From Polyporus tsugae (lineage: Eukaryota; Basidiomycota; Agaricomycetes; Polyporales; Polyporaceae), in NCBI GenBank assembly GCA_024305745.1, contig JAHRBS010000010.1, positions 1,433,501 through 1,497,500 of the forward strand: 64,000 bases of DNA, given 5' to 3'. This document shows, piece by piece, positions 44,278 through 55,701 of this stretch. How positions within the stretch are numbered: position 1 is the first letter of the stretch; each line of letters begins with the position of its first letter. The notes under the pieces are model-generated. The model was given only the letters and a program-made list of their open reading frames with translations, did not search any database and was not told the origin of the DNA. The position numbers were made by a program, and so were the translations under genes.

Positions 44278-44949
44278 TTATACGCGCCGCGTCTTCATGC
44301 CCCTCGTCCCTCCAATCTTCAGCGGCGTCCTATCCGTGATGCGCTTCAGCTTCTGCTTTACACCGTCCCCCACGGCGGTCGTGAGAGCGGTGAGCATCGC
44401 GTCCCTCCCTTGCCCAAAGCCGTTGAGGTACAGCTTCCAGTCAAAGTCCGTCCGCCTCAACTCCTCCTCCATCGCGGCGATAATGCCCACCGCGCACTGG
44501 TAGCCCGCCTCGTACCCGTTCCGGTTGCTCTTTTTGAACCCGAGCTTCCCGCCCGTCAGCGTCAGGAGCTGTGTTCCGTCCGGGCGCGCGAAAGTGATGA
44601 TAGTGTTGTTTCGCGAGGACTTGACTGAGACGGCGTAGATGGGCCGCAGGGCGGCTACTGACGACTTGCGCGCGATCGTCACCGGGTTGGCGTACGCCGG
44701 GTTGCGCGGGAAGCTATCGACCGGAGGTGCTGGGGGAAGGTCATCCTCCACGGGTGGTGGGGCGACAGCCTCGTTGCTCTCAGCGATGGGTCCATGTGAG
44801 GTGTTAACATCCTTCAGCAAGTTGTCGAAATATTCCGGCATAGACGGCGTGGCCCCGGCGCGGCGAGGAATAGAGGAGGAGAGTGCAGAAACGCATGTCC
44901 GTTTTATATATGGTGTCCTGAGAGTGGGGAGGAGTCTGAGGAGGGACAT
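44278..44949 (-). CDS. mitochondrial small ribosomal subunit protein uS11m
   Basis: Mitochondrial counterpart of bacterial S11. The start at 44949 gives an Arg-rich presequence MSLLRLLPTLRTPYIKR; the frame extends to 45036 but the presequence begins naturally here. A ~80-residue linker is followed by the uS11 fold: IYAVSVKSSRNNTIITFARP, LLTLTGGKLGFKKSNRNGYE, AGYQCAVGIIAAMEEE and LYLNGFGQGRDAMLTALTT, and the terminal signature ITDRTPLKIGGTRGMKTRRV. No intron is needed. It is divergent from QCR9, with 143 bases between the two start codons. Yeast calls the equivalent protein Mrps18. Confidence 0.9.
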   Translation of the reverse strand: MSLLRLLPTLRTPYIKRTCVSALSSSIPRRAGATPSMPEYFDNLLKDVNTSHGPIAESNEAVAPPPVEDDLPPAPPVDSFPRNPAYANPVTIARKSSVAALRPIYAVSVKSSRNNTIITFARPDGTQLLTLTGGKLGFKKSNRNGYEAGYQCAVGIIAAMEEELRRTDFDWKLYLNGFGQGRDAMLTALTTAVGDGVKQKLKRITDRTPLKIGGTRGMKTRRV

Positions 44950-45092
44950 GTCGCGAGTGCGAGACCAAGTCAGACACGCTCGCGCTCCCTCCACCCTCAC
45001 TGGCGCTTCGAATTTCCAAACTCCGCCGCGCGACACATACGCGCGCCTCTTCCTCCTTCCGATTCACCACGAACTCCCTCCATACGCCAACC
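44950..45092. promoter_or_regulatory. short divergent promoter shared by uS11m and QCR9
   Basis: Only 143 bases lie between the start codons of two nuclear genes for mitochondrial proteins. Neither a TATA box nor a CCAAT box is seen. The sequence is rich in CGCG and CTCC. Confidence 0.55.
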
Positions 45093-45443
45093 ATGTCTGT
45101 GAGTGCCCTTCGCCTCCATTCGCCTCTGCCCTAGGCCCCGGCTAATATCTTCGTCAAGCTGGCCAACACGTTATACAACACCGTCGTCCGGCGTAACAGT
45201 GAGTCCGTCCGAGGAAATGCGAGCCAGGGCAGGGCTGAACGGGTTTGACAGGTGTTTTCGTCCCGACGATCTTCGCCGGCGCATTCGCGTTCAGCATTGG
45301 GTTCGACCTCGGCATCACGAAGTTCTGGGACACTTGGAACAAGGGAGTACGTGGCCCTTACCTCCCTGGCTGAAGCGTGGGGCTGACTTCGTCTCTAGAA
45401 ACAATGGCAGGACATCCGCTCTAGATACGTGGAGCAGGACTAG
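45093..45443 (+). CDS. QCR9: cytochrome bc1 complex subunit 9
   Basis: Small single-helix subunit of respiratory complex III in the inner mitochondrial membrane. The first exon codes only for Met-Ser; after an intron come APANIFVKLANTLYNTVVRRN, then S-VFVPTIFAGAFAFSIGFDLG (the membrane helix with the conserved GFD), ITKFWDTWNKG, and a last exon KQWQDIRSRYVEQD. Three introns are needed for a protein of about 65 residues. All donors are GTGAGT or GTACGT. The order and length match Qcr9/UQCR10 proteins, including the typical W-x-x-x-N-x-G-K-x-W-x-D-I end. The gene is too small and split to stand out as an open frame. Confidence 0.9.
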
Positions 45444-46085
45444 ATTCCATCCGCGCAGGCCTCGCAACCTCTTCCGTCCTTATCATAATACACTGCTTAC
45501 TGCGGGCCACTTGATCGTAGAGTGATTGGTGTGAGTTTTTCTGTCGCGACCCTCTTGAGCCTCGCCCAGCAAGTCGGCCGTCCCCTGCATCACACCACAC
45601 GTTCACCGTGCATATGAGTTGGCACCTACAGAAGAAACAAACATCATCTATTGCTTTCGCGGTGTGTCTACTGCCTCTATTACAACCATTCTCGCAGGAC
45701 CTTGGGGAAATAAGCACGATGGGAATTGCCGCTAATTATGCACGTAAATGTAGCCTACTTCGTTGCATACACATACATCGTAAGTGGTAGGATGGGAGGT
45801 CTAAAACGTTCAGAATGATGCATGCAGACAACAATGCAAACAGAGTGAGACCGAGCCACGAGACACTTAAAGATACGTGAGTGGAAAGGGAGACATGAGA
45901 TGAGACAAGAACAGACAAGAGACGATGGAGGAGAGAGAGTGAGGGGATGCAAGGGGAAGGAAGGTAGAGAGAGGGTGGAGGTATAAAGTACAAAGTATGT
46001 ACAAGAAGTCACGTACAATATGCGCAAGATAAATGCATGCAAGAAGGGCACCACCGAGCGCAGACAAGGACACGGACTGAGGACG
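45444..46085. other. convergent intergenic region with purine-rich tract
   Basis: 3' flanks of QCR9 and of the inositol phosphate kinase gene. From about 45890 to 45985 the plus strand is almost all A and G (agacatgagatgagacaaga...). No gene is seen. Confidence 0.45.
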
Positions 46086-49000
46086 CTATGTAGAAATGAA
46101 CCCGAGGTCCTCCTCGCCGTATGGCGTCCTGAATATCCCGTCGAAGATCTCCTTCCCGTCCGTCGACAGCGGCGGGAGCTGGTTCGCGACCGTGGTCGGG
46201 TTCTCGCGCGAGCTCTTGATCCTCCTCATCCGCTCATCGTTCCAGATCGTCTCTAGCGCTCCCGCGAGGTTCATCAGCCCGAACAGGAACCCCCGGTCGG
46301 GCTGGTCGGGGTAGTGTGGCGGGAACCGCGCGTAGATCAGCCCCGTCTCGGGGTCGACCTCCGCCTGGTAGCCCTTCCCGCTCGATACCTCGTCAACCTC
46401 GCCGCCCGGCGGTGGGTACGGGAGCCAGTCCCGGCCGGTCGTCGTGTGTGCAAAGTCGACCAGTCGGATCTGGACTTCACCGCGCTTCCGCCGCCGACAC
46501 ACCCGGTCTGCGACGGGACCGACCAGCAGGTCTTCACTGTGAGAACGGCGCAGTGTCTGACGCGGCTTGTTCTCCGCGAGCGTGCGCGCGTCGAGTTGAC
46601 GTTCGAGCGACTCGCCCCGCTTGCTGCGCGACGATGGGTGGTCGAGGACGGATGCGCGGAACGCTTCCTGCGCCTCCCGGTCGCCGTCGTAGATCATGAG
46701 CAGGCTGCAGCCATAGAAACGGTACCCCTTCAGGCGATTCACAATCCGCGCCAGGGCGTAGATCTTGCGAAGGATAACCGGGATCTGGTACACGAGCACA
46801 CATTCTCCATCGTGGAGGAAAGATGCGAGCACTGTGGGGAAGTCGTCCGGGCGGACCTCACGACCCTTGTATTTGTCCTGGACAACGTAGGATTGGGTGA
46901 CGTGGTTCCAAACCTTGCCAAATCAAGCCAAGTCAGCGAACCGAACCGAACAAACGACGTCCAGGGCAATGGAAGAATTCATTCGCCACAGGTACGGCCA
47001 AATAAGACCACACGCGCAAACAGCACGTCAAACCTGGCATCTTAAAAACAACGCTTACCTGCATCCCGCACACACGCACTCCCAGCGCCCTGCTGGTCGT
47101 CCGATCGCACTTCTTCCGCTGGCTCTTCTTCTTTGTGAGGGTTGCGTCCATTCCGTACTGCCGTGTACCCATCTTTAGATCAAGGACGCACGAAGACTTC
47201 AGTCGCCCGGTAAGATCCTCCATCAGAATGAAGTGGTTCTGACGCGTCACGTATGGGTCCGGTCCGTGAGGCTCGATCAGAAGGTGGGGCTCCGAAGGGA
47301 TGCGTGGTTGGGAGACATCGCGGGGGAGGGAGCGCGACCGGCTACGACCGTATGAGCGCGCGGCGAACGACTGCCCATCCCTAACCGTGGGCGAGGCGGG
47401 ACGGGTAGGCGGTATGTCGTCTTGTGACTCGAACTCGAAGATACTCTCCGGCGCTGCCTCACGGACTTGCTCGCTAGGATGCGTGGGATATTGACCACGG
47501 CTGCCGATCTCGCGCTCGCTCTGCACTCGCCGGAGCGGCGTCCCCAGCAAGCTGCCTTCCTCCTGCCGTAACCGTTCCACTCTGCTGAGCTTCTTCTTGC
47601 GACGACATTTGTTAGCACCATCGCTGAACGCAGTCCGTTCGTCTTCCCCGTCCGCGACCTCCCCATCATCGTCCGCCTTCACCATAGAAGCCCCCTTGTC
47701 AAACGTATGTCTCGAAAGTCGGCGGAGCAAAGTGCTGAAGACGTGATCCTTGAAGCGCGTGTTGACAACGGTGGAGCCAGTACCGCCAAACCACCCCGTT
47801 TGGAACTGGCTACCAGGCGACAAGGATCCTTGGGGCGATAATATCTGGGGAACAGGGAGTCTGGGTGAGTTCATTGGCGTGCGGTTATCGATGTCCTCGG
47901 CTGTCCGAGAGTAGGCAAGTCTACTGGTGGGATGGCGTTGAGACGTGCCGCAGTGGTTGGAGCGTAACGTGGTCATTGCAAGATCGGGGCTCGAAGCAGT
48001 CATCCCGTTGTAATGATGTCGCCTGAGCCGAGGATCTCCGGGGTGCAATGAGGGCGGAGCGGAGGAATGAGACATGGAACGGTTCCGATTGCCATGCAAT
48101 AGCCAGTGGGGGATGATGTGCCGGTTGTAGTCTAAGGCGACTTCGGGGAGCTCCGCCTCTTCTACATCGGTGTCGCCGCCCTCTTGAACCGCCCTGAAGG
48201 ATGCGGGACGGGGATTGTCACTAGCGGACTTCTGCAGGATCGGACGACGAGACGCGGAGTCCGGAGTAATACCCGTAGGTTTGGTAGCGGATGGCATCTG
48301 CGGAGACCCGCTCGAACTCTTCGGGACGCGACGATAGCTGACAAGCATCACACCTAGATAACGGGGGATGAAGTCGAGCAATGGAGGGGCTTCGCGCTCG
48401 ACAGCTTCGTAGAAGAGGTTCTCGCGGGAAACGAGAGGCTGTCATGCGCATGAACTTGGGCTAGAACTGACGAATGCGGAAATTAGGGCTTACCTTGCAC
48501 ACGGCACGTTTGGTAAATTTATATATTGCACTGTGCCCTCCAACCTGGTTACGAAATGGTCGCAGAGGAATATGCGGCAAACTTTCGTGCGAATAACCCA
48601 ACACCTCCAAATCGGTGACCACATCGGTGCTGGATGCGTTCGGTTCCGCAGGAGTCAACTCCAACTCGTCATACGGAGATAACATGGCACGTTGGTGGCA
48701 TTCCTCATCTTCGTCGCTGGCGTTATGTACGCGAGGCTGAGGATGGGGACTCGTGCGTGACGGCGAAAGGGGGAAGGGAGACGATGCGGACGTTGTAGAG
48801 GTGGTCGTCGTAGCTGACGCTGTTTCCCAAGCAGACTCATCCTCTTCATCCGTAGACCAGGGCGATTCGAAGGGATGGGGATACTGAGGAACGCTTAAAA
48901 GGGGAAACGAGGGATCGGCGCGCGCCTGAGGGGAGCGTGATCGTGTCGGAGATCGACATACTGGTGGAGGAAATTCGTGAAGATCGAGCGGGGAAAGTGT

Positions 49001-50074
49001 GCGTTGAACGGAAAGGGGTGGGGGAAGATCATGTCGGGGGCTTTGTGGCGAAGGGGGAAGACATTGAAGGGGCAAAGATACGGGAGCTCTGCTCTCCGTT
49101 CTGTGATGAAAAGTAGACGCGGAAGATATCGTTGAAGACTGAGATTGTGGCGAAATAGTGTCCAGCTCGGAAGGGGGCTCCTGGATGTACACGCTCCGTT
49201 CCCGTGGCCTACCTCGTCCGTCCTGGTCTTCGCGACCTGCCTCAACTGCCGCCCTCCATTGCACCAGATCGTTCCGAACGGTCTCGCGACGGGATAATGT
49301 CCGCTCCTTGCGTCTACGAAAGTCTTGATCTCGTGAACTCGTTACGGAACTCGTGCTCTCGTGGGTCCTGATTCGGTCCAGACCAGTCGAACTCTTCTCC
49401 CTCCGAATGGCGGCAGCCTCGCGGTCGGGCCAATCTGACCGCTTGACGAACTCGAACTGCGGCTCGGTGACCTCAGTGACGGGCACGACTGCCCTGCGCT
49501 TGCCGCTCGATGAATCTGGTCTTGGAAGATCCAAAGCATCAGCCTCGTCCTTCTCCTTCGATGGGCTCTGCGCGCTCTCCTTGAACAAGTCCAACGAGGC
49601 GGCGACCTTGCGACCGATACCCGCAGTCGAATTGGGAGGGACGACACGGTCGGGGCTGGAGGAAGAAGAGGACGCAACGGGGGAGGGAGACCTTCGAAGT
49701 GCCGCGCGACGAGCTGTGATCGGAGACACCGGACGGAAGAGCTCAGGTTTCTTGGGCGTACGCGAGGAGGGCATAGTCATTGCCCTTTCTGAGGTCCTGC
49801 GGGTAGCGCGCTGGTGCGACGCGCGACAGGGGCGAGAGTTGTGGTGATTGTCAGAGTCACTGGAAAGGTCCACACCGTCATCTTGACGGCCGCGTTTGCG
49901 GTGGGCCTTGTGTGAGTGCGCGCGGGCTGGCGGGGGTGGCAATGCGAAGATGCGGGCCTTGGCGGGGCCGGAGGATGGCGACGGGGCGGCAGTGATGGTT
50001 GTCGAGGGGGAGGGGGAGGGCGGACATGGAGATGAATGCCTCTCAGAGCCAGAGCCCTCAGAGGCAGTCGTCAT
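46086..50074 (-). CDS. KCS1: inositol hexakisphosphate kinase, Kcs1-type
   Basis: Makes the pyrophosphate of 5-InsP7 from InsP6 and ATP. The first ~500 residues are disordered, rich in Ser/Pro/Arg. The kinase begins [20 protein letters not shown] and, past an intron, [30 protein letters not shown] ~330-residue insert follows. Then [28 protein letters not shown] carries the IPK signature PxxxDxKxG, except that its Pro is Ser (TCG). Next come [59 protein letters not shown] (the S/DFA metal-binding motif) and [18 protein letters not shown]. The C-terminal end is [13 protein letters not shown]. About 1250 residues, as in other fungal Kcs1 proteins. Two or three introns fall in the kinase part. 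Alternative small IPMK is excluded by length and VQDKYKGR. Confidence 0.9.
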
Positions 50075-51200
50075 TCACGAGAAAGCGAATCGCTGGGTGA
50101 GGAGGGGGTCGAGCGAGAGGGATCGCCGGGCGGAGTCGACGAAAACAAGAAGGGGAGGATGACGGGGGGGGGACGGAGGAGATATAGCGAGAGGCAAGGA
50201 ACGTTGGTCGTGCGCAGATCTGTGCCCGAGACGGAGATAGAGGAGTGCAAAGTGAGTTGCGAGCGACGAGCGGCGACCTGCGATATCGTTCGTGGTGGGC
50301 GAGGGCGGTACAATTCAGAGTTTTGCCTTTGCAAGTGACGATATCCTCGAATCCAAAACGCGCACGTGGGCCACAGTCCCGCCCGTGCTGACAAAGGACC
50401 CCCCCCCCCTCTCCCTTTCTCCCGACGTCCTCCCCATCTCGTCCAGGCCACTGCACCAGCCAGCTGACGTTCTCTGCACATCTGCTTCCAGACTGTCTCC
50501 GCAAGAACGCGTCGACTCGGTAACTTATCAGGCGTCTGTCTGTATCATGCGTCCGAGTCCGAGTCCTTCGCGTCAGCACGCACGTTCGCCACCTCGCTTC
50601 TCTCTCGGACACGACACGCTCGCACTTCAAACGTAGCTGGTCACAGTGACCGTGGCCACCAGTCATCTGCTCGACAAATAACGTCTTTATCGCACGACGC
50701 TCCTTCAGCTACCGTGGAAACTCCTCTTCACAGCGAATCGTGTCGAGCACGATGATCCACGCCCTGCTTGCTGCACTAGTACTGCAGACCCGGCTTTAAA
50801 GTTTGCCCGCTGAGTATGTTGCCTCTCTCGAATGCTGCGTCCTGATTGTCGCCAGCATACTTGGCCGTTTCCCACATCACTTCGACTTGCCCAGTCAATC
50901 TTGCCTGCTTTCAGCACTGGTTGGCGATTTCTTGTGTATGGCAGGACCGATATGGCGCCCCGGTTGTCTCCCATTATCCGGAATGTGCTCTGTAACTACG
51001 TAAGGATTTGGTATTTGCCTTGCTCCGTCCAATCGCCGTTGACGCCAATATCCCCCGAAAGTTCTCGACCCTTGGCGTCCGGACCTTGACCGGATCTGCC
51101 ACATCCCGCGTCCGGTGACATCCCTTCCAATCCGGTGCACGGCGCGCACCGGGCCTTTTGATATACAGATAACTGCGCAGTGTGTTTTTCAAAATGCATA
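50075..51200. other. intergenic region upstream of the kinase gene, with hairpin
   Basis: No gene can be supported on either strand. A G-run near 50165 and a run of about ten C at 50399-50409 flank the first part. CCGGTGC (51132-51138) and GCACCGG (51146-51152) form a 7-base stem with loop ACGGCGC, close to the edge of the AT-rich island. Confidence 0.45.
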
Positions 51201-52850
51201 ACAGGTTGGTGCATATGAGGGGTGCTTATATAGACTTCAGGTCATTGACATCTTGATCATGACAATAGACATTGATATTCTACCTATTATTAGGTACCTG
51301 TGGTAGTGTAGCTTCACTCTATATATTACAACTAGCTTTTGGTAGCACACTAAATTTCATATTGTAAGCAACTACCAACAGAACAAAGGCTATGAGCCTA
51401 TGCATAGATTCTCAATTGTCCTCATGATTCTTTGTTCCTTTAATCTATGAGAATGCAATGTCATGTTCTCTTTTGTTCTCCTGTACATGTGATTATTGGA
51501 TCACACTTGACTCATCAACAATGACAAATACCAATACAGCTTACTCAGCCATCAAAGTTGCTTAGTCAGGCAACTGGTCCACATATATAAAGAGCTCATG
51601 ACATCCTTTATCCCCCAGCCTTCTATCATCATGCAGACCACATTTCATGATATTGTTTCTGCTTTGCCAATTGTAAGTGATTTTACGGCCTTGCTGTTTT
51701 CTTTGCTAACAGAATACAGTCTCTATGTCCCCCTGGATTCACTGTTCATCCATATATCTATTACTGGCAGGCAGATCAGTCACCACAATATATTCTATGT
51801 CTGCTCTGTAATGTTCTACATATTGGTGAGCCAGCTAATAATAAAGGTATATATAGTTGTGTCAGTTTCTCTTACAGTCTAGTTCTAACTACACAACAAT
51901 AGGCTCTCTTTCTTTAGTGGTTCACAATATCTCATTGGCTGATTGCTCAAGTGATTGGCCTCTGGACAATACAGCACCTCTCTATATCAACTTCCATCCT
52001 GTGGCAGTTCATAGACTTTGTGCTTCATCACCAAAGCCAAATACAATAGGAACTTCCCCAACATTATTACTTCCACCCCTGCATCAGCAAATTTCTATCC
52101 CTTCACTCTTCTCTACCTCCTTCACTTTGCAACACTCCTCCAACTCTATAACAACAACACCACCACAAGGCTCCTCAAACATGAACTTTACAATAGCCTC
52201 TCAGCAAGCAATGCTGAATCTATCACACAAGCCTAGCCCTCAACTGAAGACGTTGCCACCACTGTCTTCTTTACAGAAAGTTCCTATATGTCCAGATCCC
52301 TCCAGACTAGATATCAAGACACAGGAGTTTATCCTTTCAACCTCACTACGCCATCTCCAGCACAACTTCCCCCCATCTCCCCCTCAGTTCCTTCCACCAA
52401 CCACCACAGCACACAATTCCTCCTGCTCTCCATCCCTATCAACCCAATCATCATCATTGCCTCCCCCTACCCCAACAATACCACAACACTCAGAATGGGG
52501 AACTCCTCACCTTCTCCTCAATCCTCCTAGTTCACCAACAAACTCAGCCCCTGCCATGGCACAGCCCCCTCACTCACCACCACAAGGCACAAAGTTCATG
52601 GCCAAACAACCACCAGTGCACAGCTGCAAGCTCCTAAATGTGAGCAACCTTGCACACCGGAGGGTCAGCCACTGGGTTGCTGCCATCAACACATTCCTGG
52701 ACATGCAGCAGTCAAAGGACAAGCCAGAGCCTGCTGTGGCACAGAGGAGTTCAAAGGATATGATGGGGGCAATCAAGGAGATGGAGGAAGAGAAGGGCAT
52801 GATGAGCTATGACATCATACTGGTAAGCTCCTTTAATTCTGACTCAACAC
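51201..52850. other. AT-rich island
   Basis: Composition changes sharply here: in 51301-51360 I count 20 G+C of 60 bases, whereas in 52921-52980, inside the adjoining last exon, I count 39 of 60. A TATA box (ATATATAA, near 51582-51589) precedes ATGs at 51598 and 51630, and a clean intron (gtaagtg...tttgctaacag, near 51672-51711) follows. I looked for long terminal repeats, terminal inverted repeats and target duplications and found none by eye. An old mobile element or a relaxed, RIP-like mutated stretch are both possible. Confidence 0.5.
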
Positions 52851-53043
52851 CGTACTTACCATGCTAAAGGGGACAGAGCTCTATCAGACGGTCTGGCGCC
52901 TCGCAGACGCCAACGTGAACGCGCGGAAGAACCAGCCGAGCAACATTGCCAAGGGCGTGTTGGAGTGTTGGGAGGGGCGGTTCCCAGGGATGTTACCGGG
53001 ACAGGTGAACGATGGCGACGTCGACATGGACGTGGATACATAG
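52181..53043 (+). CDS. hypothetical protein spanning the AT-rich island edge
   Basis: I do not recognise the family. The frame is open from 51857; the first ATG in it is at 52181 and upstream exons from 51598 or 51630 are possible, so the 5' end is open. Residues up to about 52600 are Pro/Ser/Thr/Gln-rich and look disordered. The part that looks like a folded unit begins LLNVSNLAHRRVSHWVAAIN, TFLDMQQSKDK, then KDMMGAIKEMEEEKGMMSYD-IIL, an intron with donor gtaagc and acceptor ctaaag, and the last exon GTELYQTVWRLADANVNARK, NIAKGVLECWEGRFPGMLPG, ending VDMDVDT. The first exon uses AT-rich codons, the last GC-rich ones like the rest of the window. Helical content and no membrane segment; function unknown. 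Confidence 0.5.
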
Positions 53044-53325
53044 TGACCGAGCCAGCTAGCCGGGATGCTTGTTATTTAATAGCTAGCATTAAAGTGTATG
53101 TCAATCCCCTTCCACCTCTCTACACCACAACAGAACTATAGCAATGTACGATATGATGCTTGATAGAAGTACAGTGTGACCGAAGCGAGCTATGTGCACA
53201 ATGTTACAGAATGAGTGGTTCGTCGGAACGGACCAAGTCTATGAGCGCGAGAACGCGCATGAACCGACGGGACAGACGGAGCGCAGGCAGAGTGTCGCTC
53301 AAAAGCAGCGCCCTCCACGCATGCG

Positions 53326-55481
53326 CTAAGCGGCCATGATATCGACGATATGCTCCTCGAGACGACGGCGCTTCGCGATGTGCTCCTCAGGCTGCTCCGG
53401 CGATGAGTCGTCGTCGACAATGACGATTGGTGAAGGCGCATCAACTGGGGACTCAAAGGCAGCGGCACTGGAAGCCGCAACGGAAGGCGCTTCCGCAGAT
53501 GATGGCGTCTCAGAAGCAGGATTCGGAGCTCGGGGAGGAAGAGGAGCGGTGGTAGACGGACGGATTTCGGCGCGCGCAGAAGCACCCGTAGGTGCGGAGC
53601 CTCGTCCAGTCGCCCCTCCGCGTCCGCGACGTGGACGACCCCTGCCGCGACCTCGGGCGCTCTCAGCCTTGAGCTTCTCCTTGTAGTAGCGGACGATGTA
53701 CGACTGGAGGATCTCCAGGGCTTTCTGCGCCCCTAGCGCTTCGAGATCCTGGAGGTGTTGCGGCGTTAGATGGGAGAAGATCTCGGGATTGAGGATGAGG
53801 GTGTTCTCATGGAGTACGATAGGCTTCGGTGGCGTCGCAGTGCCGTTTGAGGTTTGAGAAGCTGGAACAGGGCCGACAACAATCGGGATACGGACGGACG
53901 CTGGGATCGCTGATAACGGCGCTGCAGAGGCAGGTCCACATGCAAGTGGGGGCGGCGCTTGTGGCGGCGAGGCGACATGAGCTGAAGTGGGCGCACCGGG
54001 AGATGGAGACCCGGCTGAGGCAGATGATACTTGAGGATGAGGGGGAGGGGGAGGAACGTGCGCGATGGGTGACTGCTCCGTCTTCACAGGTTGATGCAAA
54101 AGAGCTGCTGGAGGCACTGGCGTAGAGGATGCAGATGCAGAGCTCGGAAGACAGATGGGATTGGCGGTCTTGAAGGCGAGCGGAGTGGACGTCAACGGCG
54201 GGGGTAGCGGCGTACCTTTCGGCTCTCCTTTGACGCTTCTCTTCAACGGAGGTTCAAGAAGAACGGCCTTGCCCTTCTTCCCTGTGAATTTGCCGTCCTT
54301 CCCACCTGGACCGCCGACGACGTTCCTGCGGGCGTCGAGCTCCTCAAATGCATGCTCGTGCGCCTCGTCCACACCCCACAGGGCGCCTTTCCCTTTCTCA
54401 TCCCTGCCTCGAAGGAGCTTCTTGAATCCGGGATTAGACGATAAGTTGTGCCGAACTGAGCTCTATGAAAGAAGTAGCGTTAACGAATAGGAACAAGGAC
54501 ACCGTGGTATCGAACGTGCGATAAAGATAATAGTATGAGGAAACTCACCTCCCAGTCCTTGCTACAGTATTTGTACCAGTCGAATGTGTCCTTGATCCAC
54601 TGGCAAATCTCCTGCAGCGAGGCCTTGCCACCGAGTGCCTTGATAGCGCGATAACATAGTTGTGCATAAGTTAGTTGTGGCTTCGGTGGCATAACCTCGG
54701 GAGCAGGCAGAGGGGGAGACGGAGCATCGGGTTTCTTGCGCTTCTTCGAATTCGCCTTGTGCGGAATTGCGTTCGAATTGGGGAGTGCGCTCTCCGGCAA
54801 GGGCGGTATCTTGGGGGCTGCAGTGGGAACGTGCGCGGGGGGAGGCGATTCGGAAGGCAATGAGGACGGAGGAGAGTACGTGGTGATATCGACAGAGGGA
54901 GAACGTGCCCGATTACCGGAGGACTGGGAGCTGGGCGAGGGCGAGTCCTCGGGGGGTGCTGGCGGTGGCAGGATGAAATGGAAGGTCCGCGAGGCAATCT
55001 GTATTTGTGACCTGTGTACGGCATGGGTGTAAGATAAAGGACCTCGAGCTGAGAAATGACGGACGTACCTGTCACCTAGGGGGACTTTGCTACCACTCCC
55101 TGACCAGACACCGTCCACCCACGCGCCATTCCGACCGACGACAAGGAGAACAAAGCGCTCCTCGTCCTCGTCATATTCTATCTTCGCGTGGAGACGCGAC
55201 ACACTCTTGAGGGGTCCAAGGTCCACGTCTACTTGAGGGTTATCAGATGTCGAGGCGGTGTTCGCGGGGACACATCGTCGGCCAATGGTGACGGTGAGTG
55301 TCTGGAGATAGTACGTGAAGTTAGGGAAGACAAGGCTGTAGTACGCGCTGATCTTGTCGGGGAGGACCTCTGTGGCCTCGAGGGGCGGGGAGACGAGGGG
55401 GTGGGGGGTATCTTGGGGATGGGCGACGATTGTGGCCATGGCGGGCATTGGCGGAGGAGTGACCGGCCACGTTCGACTCAA
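53326..55481 (-). CDS. FHA-forkhead transcription factor (Fkh/Fhl1-type)
   Basis: Nuclear regulator with an FHA phosphothreonine-binding domain followed by a forkhead DNA-binding domain. FHA: TVTIGRRCV (start of the domain), LGPLKSVSRLHAKIEYDEDE, VGRNGAWVDGVW, and after an intron SQIQIASRTFHFILPPP. The forkhead domain is KPQLTYAQLCYRAIKALGGK, ASLQEICQWIKDTFDWYKYC and, across an intron of about 90 bases, SKDWESSVRHNLSSNPGFKK-L with RGRDEKGKGALWGVDE. The C-terminal ~300 residues are Pro/Ala-rich with an AT-hook-like GRGRGRPRRGRGG and an acidic end. FHA plus forkhead is the Fkh1/2 and Fhl1 arrangement; the divergent start of helix 1 (QLTYAQL rather than PPYSYA) leans to Fhl1, a ribosomal-protein-gene regulator, but this is not settled. 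Three translation starts are possible (55481, 55448, 55439). Confidence 0.87.
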
Positions 55482-55701
55482 CGTCGCACAGACGCTCCGG
55501 CCCCAGTCGTGCGCGCTTGTTTCACGGCGCTTGCCGGACTCCCCGGATATGGGCGTGTCTTGTCTTCCGCCGCGATGCCGCGTGCCGCGTGTCCCGACTC
55601 CCGACCGCGCTAGTCCAACTCAGTGTCGTGCTTGCTCTTGACTCTTCCTTCTGTCCCTTTCTCACCTGACCCCGCAGATCTTGTCTCCTTCTTGAGCTCA
55701 C

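Noticed and set aside
46314..47045. 243-codon open frame on the plus strand
   Set aside because: It lies opposite the catalytic exons of the inositol hexakisphosphate kinase and shows no domain.
51201..51900. Solo LTR of a retrotransposon
   Set aside because: A TATA box and AT-rich leader are present, but I found no matched TG...CA ends, primer-binding site, second copy or target duplication.
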